A stretch of DNA of 64,000 nucleotides from Dasyornis broadbenti (Eukaryota; Chordata; Aves; Passeriformes; Dasyornithidae): assembly GCA_013397935.1 (NCBI GenBank), contig VZRN01005377.1, positions 619,569 to 683,568 of the forward strand. Direction: 5' to 3'. The translations under genes and the position numbers were made by a program. The notes beneath the pieces were generated by a model. That model saw only the letters and a list, made by a program, of their open reading frames with translations. It was not told where the DNA came from and made no database searches. Positions 1 through 12,528 of this stretch are shown here, piece after piece. Every line of letters begins with the position of its first letter. Position 1 is the first letter of the stretch.

Positions 1-3000
1 CTGTAAAATTTAGGAGATAACAGCTTTCACAAAACCCTATTTACTCCCTTCACACCTGTGAATCTTACAAAAAGAATGGAGAGTATTATTAGAGGAGAAT
101 TGTTTAAAAACTGCATAGAACAGAGTCATCAAAATATCCTTATCATAGACTTCTACATGTAGATTTAGATATCCGATAGAAACATGGATGGAATTTCAGT
201 GGCAGTCTCCTCCAGTTATACAGGAATCAATTTGTTCTCAAATAATTTTTCCTGTATTTTCAAGCTATTCATTTTCTGTGTAAATCAGATACATTCTCCT
301 GAAGAAAATTATTCCCATACTGTACTATGGAGTTTCAATAGCTCACCTACTCAGAAAGGATTATACTAGTATTTTTTAAAACTTCAGTAGCATTAAATCT
401 GTTTATCTACCATCATGTATTTATTCTAAAGCTAGAATGAATTCTCTGCTTGATAATTATTTCATCAAATAGTCACATCAAGTACGTCAGCCCTCATGTC
501 CTTATGAAAATTAAGGACATGACAACTGATTCAAAATAAGACCTTGCATCAGTGTTTAGGAGCACAATTTGACCCGAGTACATAATGAGGAGTGAGGCAG
601 TCAGAAAGAAAATGCATTTCAGGAGAGAAAATTCGTGGTACAAGAAGGTGAATGAAGCTAAGAGAACGCAATCACACTGATAATACTAGGATGAGGAAAA
701 TAAGCTACTCTGTGCTGCTGAGATCTATTGCAACATGGAGTGTCTTTTTCCAAGAAAAATGAAATTGAAATGAGAACAGAACTCATCTGTTCAGCTCCAC
801 TGTTTTTTTGCAGCAACCACTGTGGTTTCACTGTCCAAAATACTTCACTCCCAGCCTCTTCCAGTTGCTACACACGCAATATTTCTACTTCCCACAGTAA
901 CTGGGAAATAGTGGTCAAGTACTCAGTCTTAAAAATATGAATAACGATGTTCTATTAAGCAATTCCATTTCTTCCTCCTGAATGCAGCACAATTTCACTT
1001 TACCTCAGGTCATGCTCTATATGCATATTCAATCCTCAAGTTTTCATAAAAGGACTGTGCACTGTCACCCATTTTACATCTTCCTCAGTCAGGCACCAAT
1101 CCAAAAAAGAGATGCATTACCTGAAAACTCTCACATATAGTGCATCAAAAGCAGAAAATATCCAGTATACTTTTACTGTTCAGGGTTTTTTTCATAATCA
1201 ACCCAAAGTCCCCAAATAAAATTACACTAGTCAGTATGTTGTCAAGAAATATATCAAATCACAGATGTTTAAGAAAGTGAGAAAGCATCAGGCTCCAGTC
1301 CTGTGCAGAAAAAAGTATAGAAACCTTCCTGATGTTGAAGAGACATTCAATTGTTCAGTAAAAACTCTCATTGTAATGCTTAACAGGAGCATGGCTTCAC
1401 AAACCTTACAAATCCCTCCTGCCTCTTGCATCTTCAAACATAAGCTATGCCAGAAGCAAGCTTACTAAGACCCACCACTAGTTCAACAGCGATTAACCCT
1501 TTATGCTCCTAGTAGTCTGCTTTGATATAAATCAATCTGTTTCTTCGTGTTATTTACACTGGGTTCCTCTCAGCATGCTGCCTCTCTACCTGGCTTCTTT
1601 GCAAGCATTTTAAACACTGTTGCTGGAATATAATAGTCCCAGCAAAGCACTTTTTTTGAGGGAAGCTATACAAACTTAGTATAGCTGGGCATAGGGGAGA
1701 GGTATGTTCTTATCATTTAGATACTCTCCCTAAGTCTAATTACATTTGGCATAGATACATGAGTTTTGATTAGCTGCACTGACACAGAGAGGAACACTGA
1801 ATATAATCTTATTAACAGATAGGATCATACCTTCCAAAAGCATCTTAGAATTCATTTTAAAAGACATTTTAGTCAATTAAGAGCATAGTGCAGTTTGGTT
1901 ACTCCAGATGCTTGACAAGAACTCAGTAGAACCAAATTAGACTTGAAGAGGAAATGCTACACTGGTGTAGTATAGATACACGAGAGGTCTGTCTTACAGT
2001 ACCATCACAAGCAGAGTTGCAACCAAATGTCCACAGATGTCCTGCAGTAACTCATGTCTGCAGCAGACCTGAGTCTACTGCCTTTTGGTCACAACATCAG
2101 CTTTTGGAGGATTCTGCTTGTGGCTGTAATCTGAAAAATCTAGGCGTGCTTATGAGTCTCCACAAACCTGTATCAAACACATCAGCTGAACAAGACTGTC
2201 AGCAGTTCCAATTAAATCTGCTGATGGTTGAAATACTCTACATTCCCTTTACCCACAAGCAATATTAATTCACCTCAGTTTTGAATAAGATTTAGAGAAC
2301 TATGCAGTTATTCTGAATTTTCACAGCTCTCAGAGCAGCCTCTGCAGAACACAGAACCACAAGTAACTTAGTACCGCACAGAGATAAAACGAAACGTCTC
2401 CAAAAACTAGCACCACTTCTAAGACAATGGATAATGAAGGCGAAGAGTGGATACAGAGGAAGACTCAAAAGGCCACAAGGATTTCAATGGACAAGGAAAG
2501 ATCTCATATCTTACCTACCTACAATTCCTCAAAAACAACCAGATATTTTCTCCACTACCACAGATCAAGAAGGAAGATGACTATCCCACATTTTGTAAAT
2601 TCAGCATTGCATCTCCATGGCCAAGGTCTTACTCAGGTTGGGTAGAGAGATCTCACTAGCTCTCTAGCCTAGTGGCATCTGTTATTCTATTCTAGACTTC
2701 AAGCCTTGGATTATCTCACTTTCCTCCACAACCTCCAGCTTCCTTGAAAGGACAGTGACACCAGTCTGTCAGCTACTGCACGGACAGAAAGTAAGAACCT
2801 AGGCTCACTGTGGAAGAAAAAGGATAAGAGATAGAAAAGGTCTTGTTTAGAGGCAAATTTGCTAATCATTTATACACCACCACTTGATTTACACATGAAT
2901 GCAACCTGGCACTGCAAACATGCCCTTACCAGGGTAAAGAGAAGAAACCCAGAGCAAAGATCTGCAAGTCACAAAGCATCACTTCTAACCATTTTATTTA

Positions 3001-5058
3001 TTGATTTTACATCCTACACATATGCAGAAACACAGTGCATATAACTGAAGTCACTGTTCAAAATTCTCCAGTTTATTATGCTGAACACATGATGTTGCAT
3101 AAAGAGAATCAGCAAACAAAGTCATGTTGTTTTTCTGTAGCATCTTACCTATCATATCCTAGGTAGTAAAGAAACATTTTAAAAATTCTGCTAAGGACCA
3201 ATTAAGACATAACCACATTTTTTTGCTACACACTTCCCACTCATTCTAGAAATGCAAATCTGCATTTAAAACAATCGTATTTTTCTTGAAAACAGGTCTG
3301 ATGTCTGGTCAATGAAAAGCAAATAAATACAACTCAGACAAATACGAAATATCAGCTATAGCTATGTTCAAAATAATCAGCTTACATCCAATGCTTTTTC
3401 AGAAACATATTTACACATGATTGCACAGAAAATGAAGCACTGCCTTTACACTATTCTACAAGGCCAAAAAGTGGCCTATAAATATGCATGCACACCGCCG
3501 TCTAAGCCAATTATTACTTTACCCTTGATAAGATGGAACCGTTTTGTTACAACAGAGTCCTTCAGTTGTTGAAAGCCTCCTGTGTGCTGTGTCTGTACAC
3601 AGATTCAGAGATAGACTGCTCCCTTTCCAGGAAACAAAGGAAGCAACAGTATTTGTATTGAGGACACTGCCTCCAATAACTCAGCCTGCCCTCAGTCTCC
3701 TTGGATTTACTCACCCAGCTTTAACAAATATCAAAAGATTAACAAATAGCAGGTTCCACAGACCTTGTATAAAGCTCTAAAAACAAGAGCAAAAACCAGA
3801 ACAGAGTTCTAAATAAATATATTTCAACCCATGGTTAAAAGGGATTACATAGGGTACTCCACTTATGGGTGACATCAACACTTTTTTTTGTATTCTGACA
3901 GTCATAGAGGTATTTTGTCAGGAATGCACATGATGTGCTACGGCCTTTTGCTTCTGACAAAAAAAAAGTCATTTCCAAACTAGGGAAAACTGTCAGCTTC
4001 TCCAAAAAGCCAAGCATCACAAACAGGCTGCTAGCCAGGGTGAAGCTGCAGCAGCTCAACAGGTCAGCCCTACTAGGAAGGACACAGAGGAACCAAACCC
4101 AACACAGTGGATTCAGTGAGGAAGTCTGTTTGAGAAGTTAAAAAAAAAAAGCACGAAAACAGATAGCAGTGTCCCAGGGGTCTGCCAAGCCCACTCTGCT
4201 CTGCTGCAAGGGTACCATTTGGAAAAAAAAAGCATCACTATTTCTGTGGTGGTACAGCTCCTCCAAGCAGTGTCTGGGCATCAGGAAGCGCGCTCATATT
4301 TTACCTTCACTTCCACAGTTTTAAAAGCAATCTGACAAAAGAAGATTAAAAAAACCCCCACCCTTAGCTGCCCAGATGTGCAGCGGTGCGTGCCACTGCT
4401 ATGCAGCAGGAAGGATACTCCCTTCCTGCCCCTGTCCTGATGGCCATCTTGTCAGGAAAAAGCATTTTGTGGTGTTGAAATTCGCTGTGACTACTGCCAC
4501 ATCTGCCTGTTTCAAAAGACCCAGTGAGTAGCCAGGAGGCAGCTAGAGAAAGCTGGCAGAAGCACCCCTGATTCAGTCTGGCTGGAAATCAAGGACACAA
4601 CCCAACCACAAACCTGGTGTGCAGCTCCTGGGGTCTGGCAAACACCTCTGTTTGGGGCAAAGGGACAAGTGCTCGAAACCTGCAGCAGAAAAAAACCACA
4701 CACACGCACACCCCCCATTTCAGACATAACAAGACACTGCAAGTTCAAGAAGCAGGCATCAACACAGCAGTCCTCATCCTTCCAGCAGGCCCACGGACAC
4801 TGAGGAGCAGCAGCGGCTGACCCCTGCTGCGTCCCGACAAAGAAACCACTTGGAAGAGCCAGTAGGGAAAAGCCAGTTGCAAAAATCACATCTTTCTAAT
4901 ACTAAGTACATACTTCAGAGGGTTGTTTTGTTTTTACTGGTTTATCTACTTTAAGAAGTGGGAGAGAAGAAAGACAACAAAGTTTTCAGCTAAAACAGTA
5001 GGAACAACTAAGTTTAAACAAAAGTTATTAATACTGTGACAAAATATTATTTTCTTAC
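1..5058. other. No supported gene or repeat
   Basis: AT-rich single-copy-looking DNA. Open frames up to about 125 codons occur on both strands, but none has a family motif, convincing splice context or base composition unlike its surroundings. It reads as intron or intergenic sequence. Short purine runs and poly-A tracts (for example near 3960 and 4141) are the only visible structure. Confidence 0.6.
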
Positions 5059-5127
5059 CTTCCCTTGGATAAAGCCATCTCTTTGGAAGCTTTTTGTTCT
5101 TCAATTTTCTATGTCTGTATTCATTTT
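5059..5127 (-). CDS. Weak candidate coding exon (unidentified)
   Basis: On the minus strand this 69-base segment ends at a good donor (GGGAAG|GTAAGAAA) and is open in one frame, giving a basic peptide that includes RKLKNKKLPKRW. The acceptor (ATAATAAG) has almost no pyrimidine tract, which counts against it. Its entry phase does not match the exit phase of the next weak candidate upstream in transcription (7371-7420). It could be chance. Confidence 0.13.
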
Positions 5128-5384
5128 CTTATTATCATATGCAGAGTCATTAGTAGCATTAGCTATGCACTGTGCTCTGCTCTAGATAAAAATATTAAAC
5201 TAGCCACGCTGAGTACTTCCTTAATTTCTCAATGAAAGCAGAAATTAGCTACACAGCAAACTGAAAAGAACTTTGATATTTTAGACACTACAGGCAGAAT
5301 TTTCATCCTTAATTATTTTTAATAATCCTTTTTTACAGGTCAAGGAATCCATGGCAAATGCATAGGAATATGTATTTATGCACT

Positions 5385-5409
5385 GTGCATGTGAAGCATG
5401 CACATGCAC
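5385..5409. repeat. Short inverted repeat (9-bp arms)
   Basis: GTGCATGTG and its exact complement CACATGCAC are separated by seven bases, so the single strand could fold into a small hairpin. The stretch is built from alternating purine/pyrimidine TGCA/CATG units, so it may be low-complexity drift rather than a functional element. Confidence 0.5.
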
Positions 5410-7370
5410 TCCAATGCTTCTACTTATACACAGATTTTTAAGAAAATACTTTTTTCTGGCTCTTACTAGCAGGATGAAAAATTAGTAAAACTAGCCTTCA
5501 AAGTCACTTTCAATTGAAAAAAAAAATTGAAATACATAAGAAAGAAGCCTATTCATCTTCATCAGCTGTTGACACCATCATCATTTGTCTCATGGAAAAA
5601 AATAATTCAGAGGAGAATATATATACTCTGGAAAGAGGTGGTGTGTTGTGGGATTTTTTGTTATACCATGAATACTAATGAAGCAAAAGCAGTTTAGTTC
5701 TTTATAAAATCTATTTCAATTCACATTCAGCAATGAGCTCCTACACTACCTATAAAGGTTTCATTTATTCTATCACATTGGAAGCCTCAGCAAACGAATT
5801 GTTTATTCAAGTCTATCTGCTCCATCCATGCTCAATTAGGTCTCACTTTTCCCTCAGTTACAGCAAAATTAAAAATAAAAATGCAAGCTGAAACATTCCT
5901 GGTTCCACTGACCAGCACACCATAACAAACTGCTCTGAACAACCACTGTTTCAAGCACAGCAAGGGCTTCTTGACCATAATACAATATTTGAGGGACCTT
6001 CTCAGCAACTTAAAAAATTCCTACTCATTAACTTACTCCTCTGACTAATGGAAAACACTTTTGAAATGCAGCTTTCTAGTAAGAATTGCGTTAAGAACTA
6101 GTAAGCAATGTTAAGTATAACCAGGCATTCCAGCCACAGCAATGCACAAGTACCTCATAAAAATAGGTGATATAATCTTCACACATAGTAAGTAAAAAAA
6201 ATTATTTTCAATTTATTAGTCTTTATTTAGACCATTAAAACATTAAAAAATCCATTTTGCCACATAAAGCTTCAAATTCAGCACCCCTTTCATCAGGAAT
6301 AACGTATCAAAGGAAATCACAACACATTTATGCAAGGCAGGTACAAAACAAAAGAGAGAAACCCACGGTGAAATGAGCTTGGAGTAAAAGGTTCTCAGCA
6401 TGCAATGGAGCTGAAGTTGATCCATAAATCAATGCAAGATGAAAGCAAGATTATATATGTGAAGGGATTGCATTGTTAATTTACAGTCTGATTGAGAAAA
6501 GAAACGCTTTACTTGATCAATGTACCAGTGATGTGCAAGTGTGAACCTGAGCACAAATTAGTAATAATTACCGGTAGGCGTATCTCATCGTATTTTTTAA
6601 TTAAGCTTAACAAGCAGCAGAGACATATCCAGAAAATGCAGGTTTTTCCTGAGTTTGCCTTTAACATGCTCCTAAGTTTTTAAATAATGCAGCCTCGCCA
6701 CAAGAGACCTTGCAGACAAGGGCTTTTTGATCTCTTTCTTCCCGTTCAGTGCTGAGAAAGACAGCACACGCAGTTACCAAACAATAGCTACCATGAAAAA
6801 CCCTTTTCCTGAACTCATTTGAAAGTGAACTAGAATAAGGCATTTATTTGATAGCTTTATAGTTTTGCCATCGTCATCTAAAACAGAATTCAGAGATCGG
6901 GACGCTTCTCCTTTAGCTTCACCAGCAAAATTAGCAGAAAAAATGTCAGAAGGGCAAGAATATCTGGGTGCAAGGGTGCACAATCCAATTTGCATTTGGC
7001 AGAGATTTGCAGTTAAGGATAATAATCAAGAACCATGTTTGCAATTTTAAGTGCCACTGCATTTCAAATCATCTCTAAGCTGCCATTGGCCAGTCTCAGA
7101 TAATTTACCCAGGTCTGTCATTACCAGAAGGGTATATTAACACTATCAGGCCAAAGGAAGATTTTTATTCATTTAAGTCTGATGACTTTAAGTAGTACAA
7201 CAATTAGGAAAAACCATGAAGGCCATATAAGAACTTAACCAGACCGGTGACATGGGATCATTTTACATACTCCACCCCTCTACTTAATTCTTTGTGCAAT
7301 CTAAGCAAATAATTGTCCATACATTCTAAACAGCCCCATTGAAAAGCTTACACTTATTAAATAGACTTAC

Positions 7371-7420
7371 CTTTACTTGTCCTGTCTTTTTTAACCAGGC
7401 TTTTTCAATTAAAAAAGCAG
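7371..7420 (-). CDS. Weak candidate coding exon (unidentified)
   Basis: A 50-base minus-strand segment ends at a near-consensus donor (AAAG|GTAAGTC). It is open in one frame (AFLIEKAWLKKTGQVK), entering with two bases of a split codon and leaving at phase 0. The acceptor AAATAG has a poor pyrimidine tract. No family is recognised and no neighbouring exon is clearly phase-matched. Confidence 0.14.
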
Positions 7421-9190
7421 CTATTTAAAACAATTATATTGATGGCTGAGAGAAAAAAATATCTCCACTTTGATTTTTTAAAAATCCTGTATTAAGTCCC
7501 ATTAGTCAAAAAAAAAAATTATAGCAAAATGTATCACACATTTTATCTGAAAGAACAGACATTAGTATGGATATGTAGAGAACCACCAAATGGGCATATA
7601 AAAGGCATCCAAATCTAAACAACAACTGCATTTTTTACAAACTGTTTACAGCTGCTATGGTTTCCTCACCCTCACACAGAAAATCTAAAATTAACAGCAA
7701 AAGAAGATGTATGGCTTTTAGAGATTTATTTATAGATCATATCACCTCAGAGATTTACACACAGTTTCTTAGAAGTTCCGTATGACTTAAAACTCTCTAA
7801 ATTACAAGGATTAGTCGTATACTAAATTATAGCAGCTGATTGGTATCACCATGAATCTCATAAGTAATTTAATGCAAGTTTTGTTTAAATGTCTACAGTG
7901 TAGGACTTAGCACAGAAGCACTACAATGTCTGCAAGATGGTAGTAACCTCTCAGTGAGAAGGGTTTTGCATTAATATTTTTCTAAAGTAACCAGATTTGA
8001 TAAAAAACAAAATACAATTCTACCCATGATGTTTCACATCGTGTTAGAGTCTTCAACTTTCTTTGCATTTTCCACTTTTCCAGGGGAGCGCTGTCAAAAG
8101 AGGGACAATGACCACCTTCTATTATCAGGGACTACTCAAAATCTCATGCCTGTAAGGCAGCTGGACTTTTAATTGACTTGTAAATCAGCTACATGCACTC
8201 ATTTCAAGTAAGCACCATACTTTATCCTCTATTCTCAGGGTTACATCTTCTTATTCAAAGTAATGAAACCCTACATCTTTCATAAAACAAAAGTAGTTGT
8301 CTAAGTCAATGTCAAAAACTTCAAATCACACATAGTCCTTTAATATGTGTACAGTTACAGAGATTATCAGCTAGAACAATTCCATACCAGCAACTTCAAA
8401 ATATAGAAGTATTTTTACCATTTCAAAATCTGAAAACAAATTAAAGCTATTAGAGGGGAAAGACACTGCCTTTTCTATGGTTTAGAAATTTGTCAGTTTA
8501 TAGAAACCTAAAGTTTCTAAAACACATAACAGCAGAGATTTGAAAATGAATATTTTATTTAAAAGCACTGAAAGCCAGTATAAGAGATGAAAAGGCTAAT
8601 AAAATGATGAGATACTGAGTTAAAGTTGTCTGGAAACCAACCATTTTTCATTCAAACAGTTGACATGTTGGCACCAAACATGTCATGAATACAAAAAAGG
8701 CCCAAGACAATTTCTCTCTTAAAACATACAATCTAATTTTTCAGGCTCTCTCAAGTATAGGGAGAATTGATTTGGAATAATCTAACCTGGTATCAGGAAC
8801 ACTTCTTTAGTTCTATCTATATATACAAATAGAACCTCCTTTGGATATATCTTTATCATCTACAGTACAGTTTCACTTCATTTTAGTTGGTTTCTTTGAT
8901 TCTGATAGATAGCAGTAATTCACTAAACCATAGCTTAAAATTCAAATAAAACAATCTTGCTAAGCCATACTAACGAGATTCCACAAGGAAAAACATGCCA
9001 TGCTAAAAGCTTTGAAATTTATGACTTGTGTGACTACATACCACTGTGGGAGTTAACCCAGTTTTTTGGTGGTGTTTAACTGCTATATTAACTGGACATC
9101 TTTAATACTGAATTTAAAAGTTATTTAATAAAACTATTTCATAAAAAAGAAAAACATTAAATCATCTTAAGCCAAGACGAAAATGATTAT
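7421..9190. other. No supported feature
   Basis: AT-rich sequence with frequent stops in all frames. I see no repeats of known family, no splice-bounded open segment and no GC-rich element. Confidence 0.55.
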
Positions 9191-9194
9191 TACT

Positions 9195-9345
9195 ATATTT
9201 TACTTTATCTCAATTACTAAACTGTTCTTACCCCAACCCTTATGGTTAACTTTTCTCCAATTTTCTCTCCCATCCCACTTGGACAGTGTAGAATGAGTGA
9301 GCAGCTCCGTGGTACTTAGTGATCAATTGGGGTTAAACCATGATT
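9195..9345 (+). mobile_element. Decayed endogenous retrovirus LTR, 3' end remnant
   Basis: The stretch from the CTTTATCTCAATTAC region to GGTTAAACCATGA follows the layout of an avian LTR 3' end: a pyrimidine-rich TCTCC tract, then GAGTGAGCAGCTCCGTGGT, then GGGGTTAAACCA. The complete LTR at 40898-41945 ends in a comparable GAGTGAGCAGCTG ... GGGTCAAACCATGACA. The canonical CA terminus is degraded here and the 5' part cannot be delimited. The copy is old and non-coding. Family assignment rests on memory of avian repeats and should be confirmed against a repeat library. Confidence 0.42.
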
Positions 9346-9630
9346 GATGCATTCCCCTCTTGGAATTTAGGATAAAAATACAGGTAAAGCACCGCAACTG
9401 GATTACACAAATTGGTTTCTTAGTGACTTCACCTTTATTTTCACAGCAACTTCAAAAGATTATTGGTAACAGTAAGTAGCTTATGGACAGCAGGGCAGCA
9501 GGGTAAACAACTTTGAATCTCAAAGCTATGCAACAGTGATGTGTACTTCAGCAATTCACTAAGCTTCCTTTGGCTAACAGTTGAATGTTACCTTACTTAC
9601 CCATCTGAGAAAGACAGACCATTATTTTGC

Positions 9631-9684
9631 ATCATCATGATGATGAGGAGGAGGATGATAATAATAATAGTAATAATAATAATC
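9631..9684. repeat. Trinucleotide microsatellite (ATC/GAT/GAG/AAT units)
   Basis: A compound run in which ATC, GAT, GAG and AAT/ATA triplets succeed one another with few interruptions. It is simple-sequence DNA; the Met/Arg/Ile-rich open frame across it is a by-product. Confidence 0.85.
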
Positions 9685-11715
9685 TTTAAGTATCTAATTG
9701 ATTTGGCAGAATATAGCTTAAATATTTGGCTTCCTGAAGACTACAAGCATCTAATCAATCAGCAGCATACCCTATCAAAGTCACTCAGGAGGGAGTAACC
9801 TCACACAACATTTCTGCAGGATATTCCTCCCCAGGAAGGACAGTATCAAACACTTCAAGTCTCCTTTTACGAATGCCAACTGTGCCATATACCACGGTAT
9901 CCAGATCTCAGTTAGGAATCTACTCTGTGGGACTACTACCTCCACAGGCCTTTCCCATCCAGGGAATACAAGATCCAGTATTCTTTCCTCCAACAAGTAC
10001 ACACTGTGCTGTCCAAAGACAATGAAATCAGCAACCTTCCAACAAAGAAAATGGATAGAAAATGCATACATGTCTGCTCTTATTTTACAAAATCATGTTG
10101 GAACTAGCGCTGTTTAATAACAAATGTAACCACACTAAATTATCCTTTATATTTAGGCTATTAACTTAGATTCCCAAAGCCTTTCTCTCCCTGGTAATAC
10201 TATTGCTTCATTTATTTTTGCAGATGCAAAGGTGCAGAACTATATACATGCAGCAAGACTCAGGGTGCTGCACCACATTTGTTCATGCCCCACACAAAGA
10301 CTATCAATTAAACTGCCTTTCCTACAGCCTAACATCTTATATTGCCAGCATACCAGGAGGTCACACAAGAACAACATGAAACAATGGACTCTCCATGAAT
10401 GACTGCTAAAGAATGTGAAAGACTATAAATCTCTTCCAGGCTACTACCATGCTGTAGTTTCAAACACACATTATAGCCTCATTAAGAAATACAGTACTGG
10501 TAGAAATCCTGACTCAAGCAGCAAACTGAAACTAACACAAGTATTTCCTCTGTAACAGCATTTCATAAAAATAGTAATCTTTAGAAGTTCCTAACACCTT
10601 GTAGCTCAGGCTGCTTGTTCAGGGTTTCCATACTCATACCTTCCCTAAAATGGCAGGCAGGGGAGAAACTTCCCAGCCGCTTGGAGGAAGCAAAGAGGAA
10701 TCAGCAAGAAGAGGGAAAAGACAATTCCCATTCTTTACCTGCATGCCTAATTTGAGTCCATCTGTCTCCCTTTACAGGCAACTTAGATTCACTCAGGATC
10801 CACTACTGCATCCAAGCTCTTTGGCACAGGTCTTCACAAGTAGCCGCTATGCTTCCAACAGTGGATTTTCCATAACTACAGAAATCAAATTAATTTACTG
10901 GTCTAAGCACAAGAAAGGAAGCAGCTCGAGGCCACTTTTGGGCAAAGAAGAATCAGGAATGAAGTGATGCAACCTCCTAATGTTTAATACTTTTTTTATA
11001 CTTTCATATTACCATCCGAGTCTTCATTATTCTCTAGTTTGTATTGCAGATATGTTTCTCTTTACTGCTCTCATAAGATGACTGGACTGCCAGGTGTTTT
11101 ATCTCCAGAACAATGACCTCAGCGTACGCAGCTCATTACGCACTGCCTGTAAACCACTTATATTTATAATGAAGCATAAAATAGAAATCTGAACTCAGAT
11201 TTCTGTTCCACTCTCCTCATTTAGTTAAGGTTCTAGAAACATTCAGGAACAGACTGCTGAAAGATATCCTGAGATGTACAACACGTGAGGCTGCAGTTTC
11301 TGCCGGGCAACAGATGGATGCGTGTCTTTATAACAGCAGTATGTATAGTCAACATTACTGCTAAGAGAAAAGTCCTCTAAGACAGCTGATGGTCCAATTA
11401 CAAAAATGTTAATGAAATATGATGTTGACAGAAAAATCTCAAAGTGTCTGATCAGCAGAATGTGTTCATTAAATTCAGCACTGTAAACTTTCTTAAACCA
11501 AGAGCTTGAGGTTCCTAAAACTGCGTCAGTCGATAAAATTCTCCTCTGCCTCATTATCTAAAAGACAACTGCTCCAAAAGCAGCAAGCTCTGTGAGTTGG
11601 TTCCTTCTTGGAAAGCCATCTGACTCCAGAGAAGGAAAGGATTCCAGCTTCTCCAGATCAGATGAAAGAGTAATGAAAAATAGGCAATTGGATATGAGCC
11701 TATTGGACACCTTAC

Positions 11716-11748
11716 CAGTTGCTGAGCCTATACATGTTCACCAAGTCA
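11716..11748 (-). CDS. Weak candidate coding exon (unidentified)
   Basis: A 33-base minus-strand segment lies between a plausible acceptor (GGCTGCTCAG) and a good donor (CAACTG|GTAAGG). One frame is open (DLVNMYRLSN), entering with one base and leaving with two. If the 12438-12528 segment is the real last exon, this one lies beyond the gene and is probably chance. Confidence 0.13.
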
Positions 11749-12407
11749 CTGAGCAGCCTACCACAATTGAGGTTACTACAGAAAGGCAGACCTTTCCCTT
11801 CCTTCTAACTGTGGCAGAGCAGAGCAGGAAAACCAAGCCCAGACAGTACACTGACTGGAGAGCTGCATCCCTCAAGATATACAGGCTTGAAGGAATGAAA
11901 GAAACAAAGGATAAAATGCTCAACTTACCAACTCACTTCCTCCTTTCATTTCAAGACAGTATTTAACATCAGGAGAAATGCTACATTGTATGCTGTATGA
12001 AAAAAGCCAGATCAAGGAGGCACATATTCATCTCCAGGCTATGGATTACACTAGACTGCTCCACCAGATCTCTGCAGGACCTGCCCATATCCCTCCCAAA
12101 GAAAGGACACAAAATACAAACAGAAGGGAGACAGCAGTAAAGCTATCAGGTCCTACCTCAACATCTCACCAAGAGTCTTTGGAAGATTGTGTAAGGGAAA
12201 ACTCAGATATCACAATAAGTGAAACATAATACTTAAGGATAGTATCAAAAGTAATGAGGGGGTTTGGTACATGAAAAGAAGACCCTTAAAATTCAGCAAG
12301 GCTCCTTTCCCATATCTTGAAGGCATGCCCTTCTTACTTTAATTGCTGAAGTCCTAAATCCAACTCAGAATTGTACAAGGTTTTACAAAAAAAATAGTTT
12401 CTTAAAT

Positions 12408-12413
12408 TTTATT
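12408..12413 (-). terminator. Candidate polyadenylation signal AATAAA
   Basis: On the minus strand an AATAAA hexamer lies 24 bases after the stop of the proposed last exon (12438-12528). A T-rich stretch follows further downstream. The hexamer is common in AT-rich DNA, so its value depends entirely on that exon being real. Confidence 0.25.
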
Positions 12414-12437
12414 CTTACCAACTTTTTGGAGGGTTCT

Positions 12438-12528
12438 CTAGGGAAGAAGAACAGCTGCACTTTCCTCCTCCGCAATAGCTGAAGACATCTTGGCATTTAG
12501 AGAGCAAATTCCACTGTCAGTCTCCCTC
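12438..12528 (-). CDS. Candidate last coding exon (unidentified protein C-terminus)
   Basis: On the minus strand a good acceptor (AACTGCTGTGAACTTAG) precedes a 91-base segment, open in one frame as RETDSGICSLNAK followed by MSSAIAEEESAAVLLP and a TAG stop. It enters with one base of a split codon. An AATAAA follows 24 bases after the stop, which would make a very short 3' UTR. A second frame through the same DNA is also open (with CQDVFSYCGGGKCS) and runs to a donor (AGTTG|GTAAGA) at 12419, so the segment could instead be an internal exon using an acceptor near 12511. I do not recognise either reading. The last mapped candidate upstream in the gene is 26 kb away, so linkage to it is inference. 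Confidence 0.27.
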
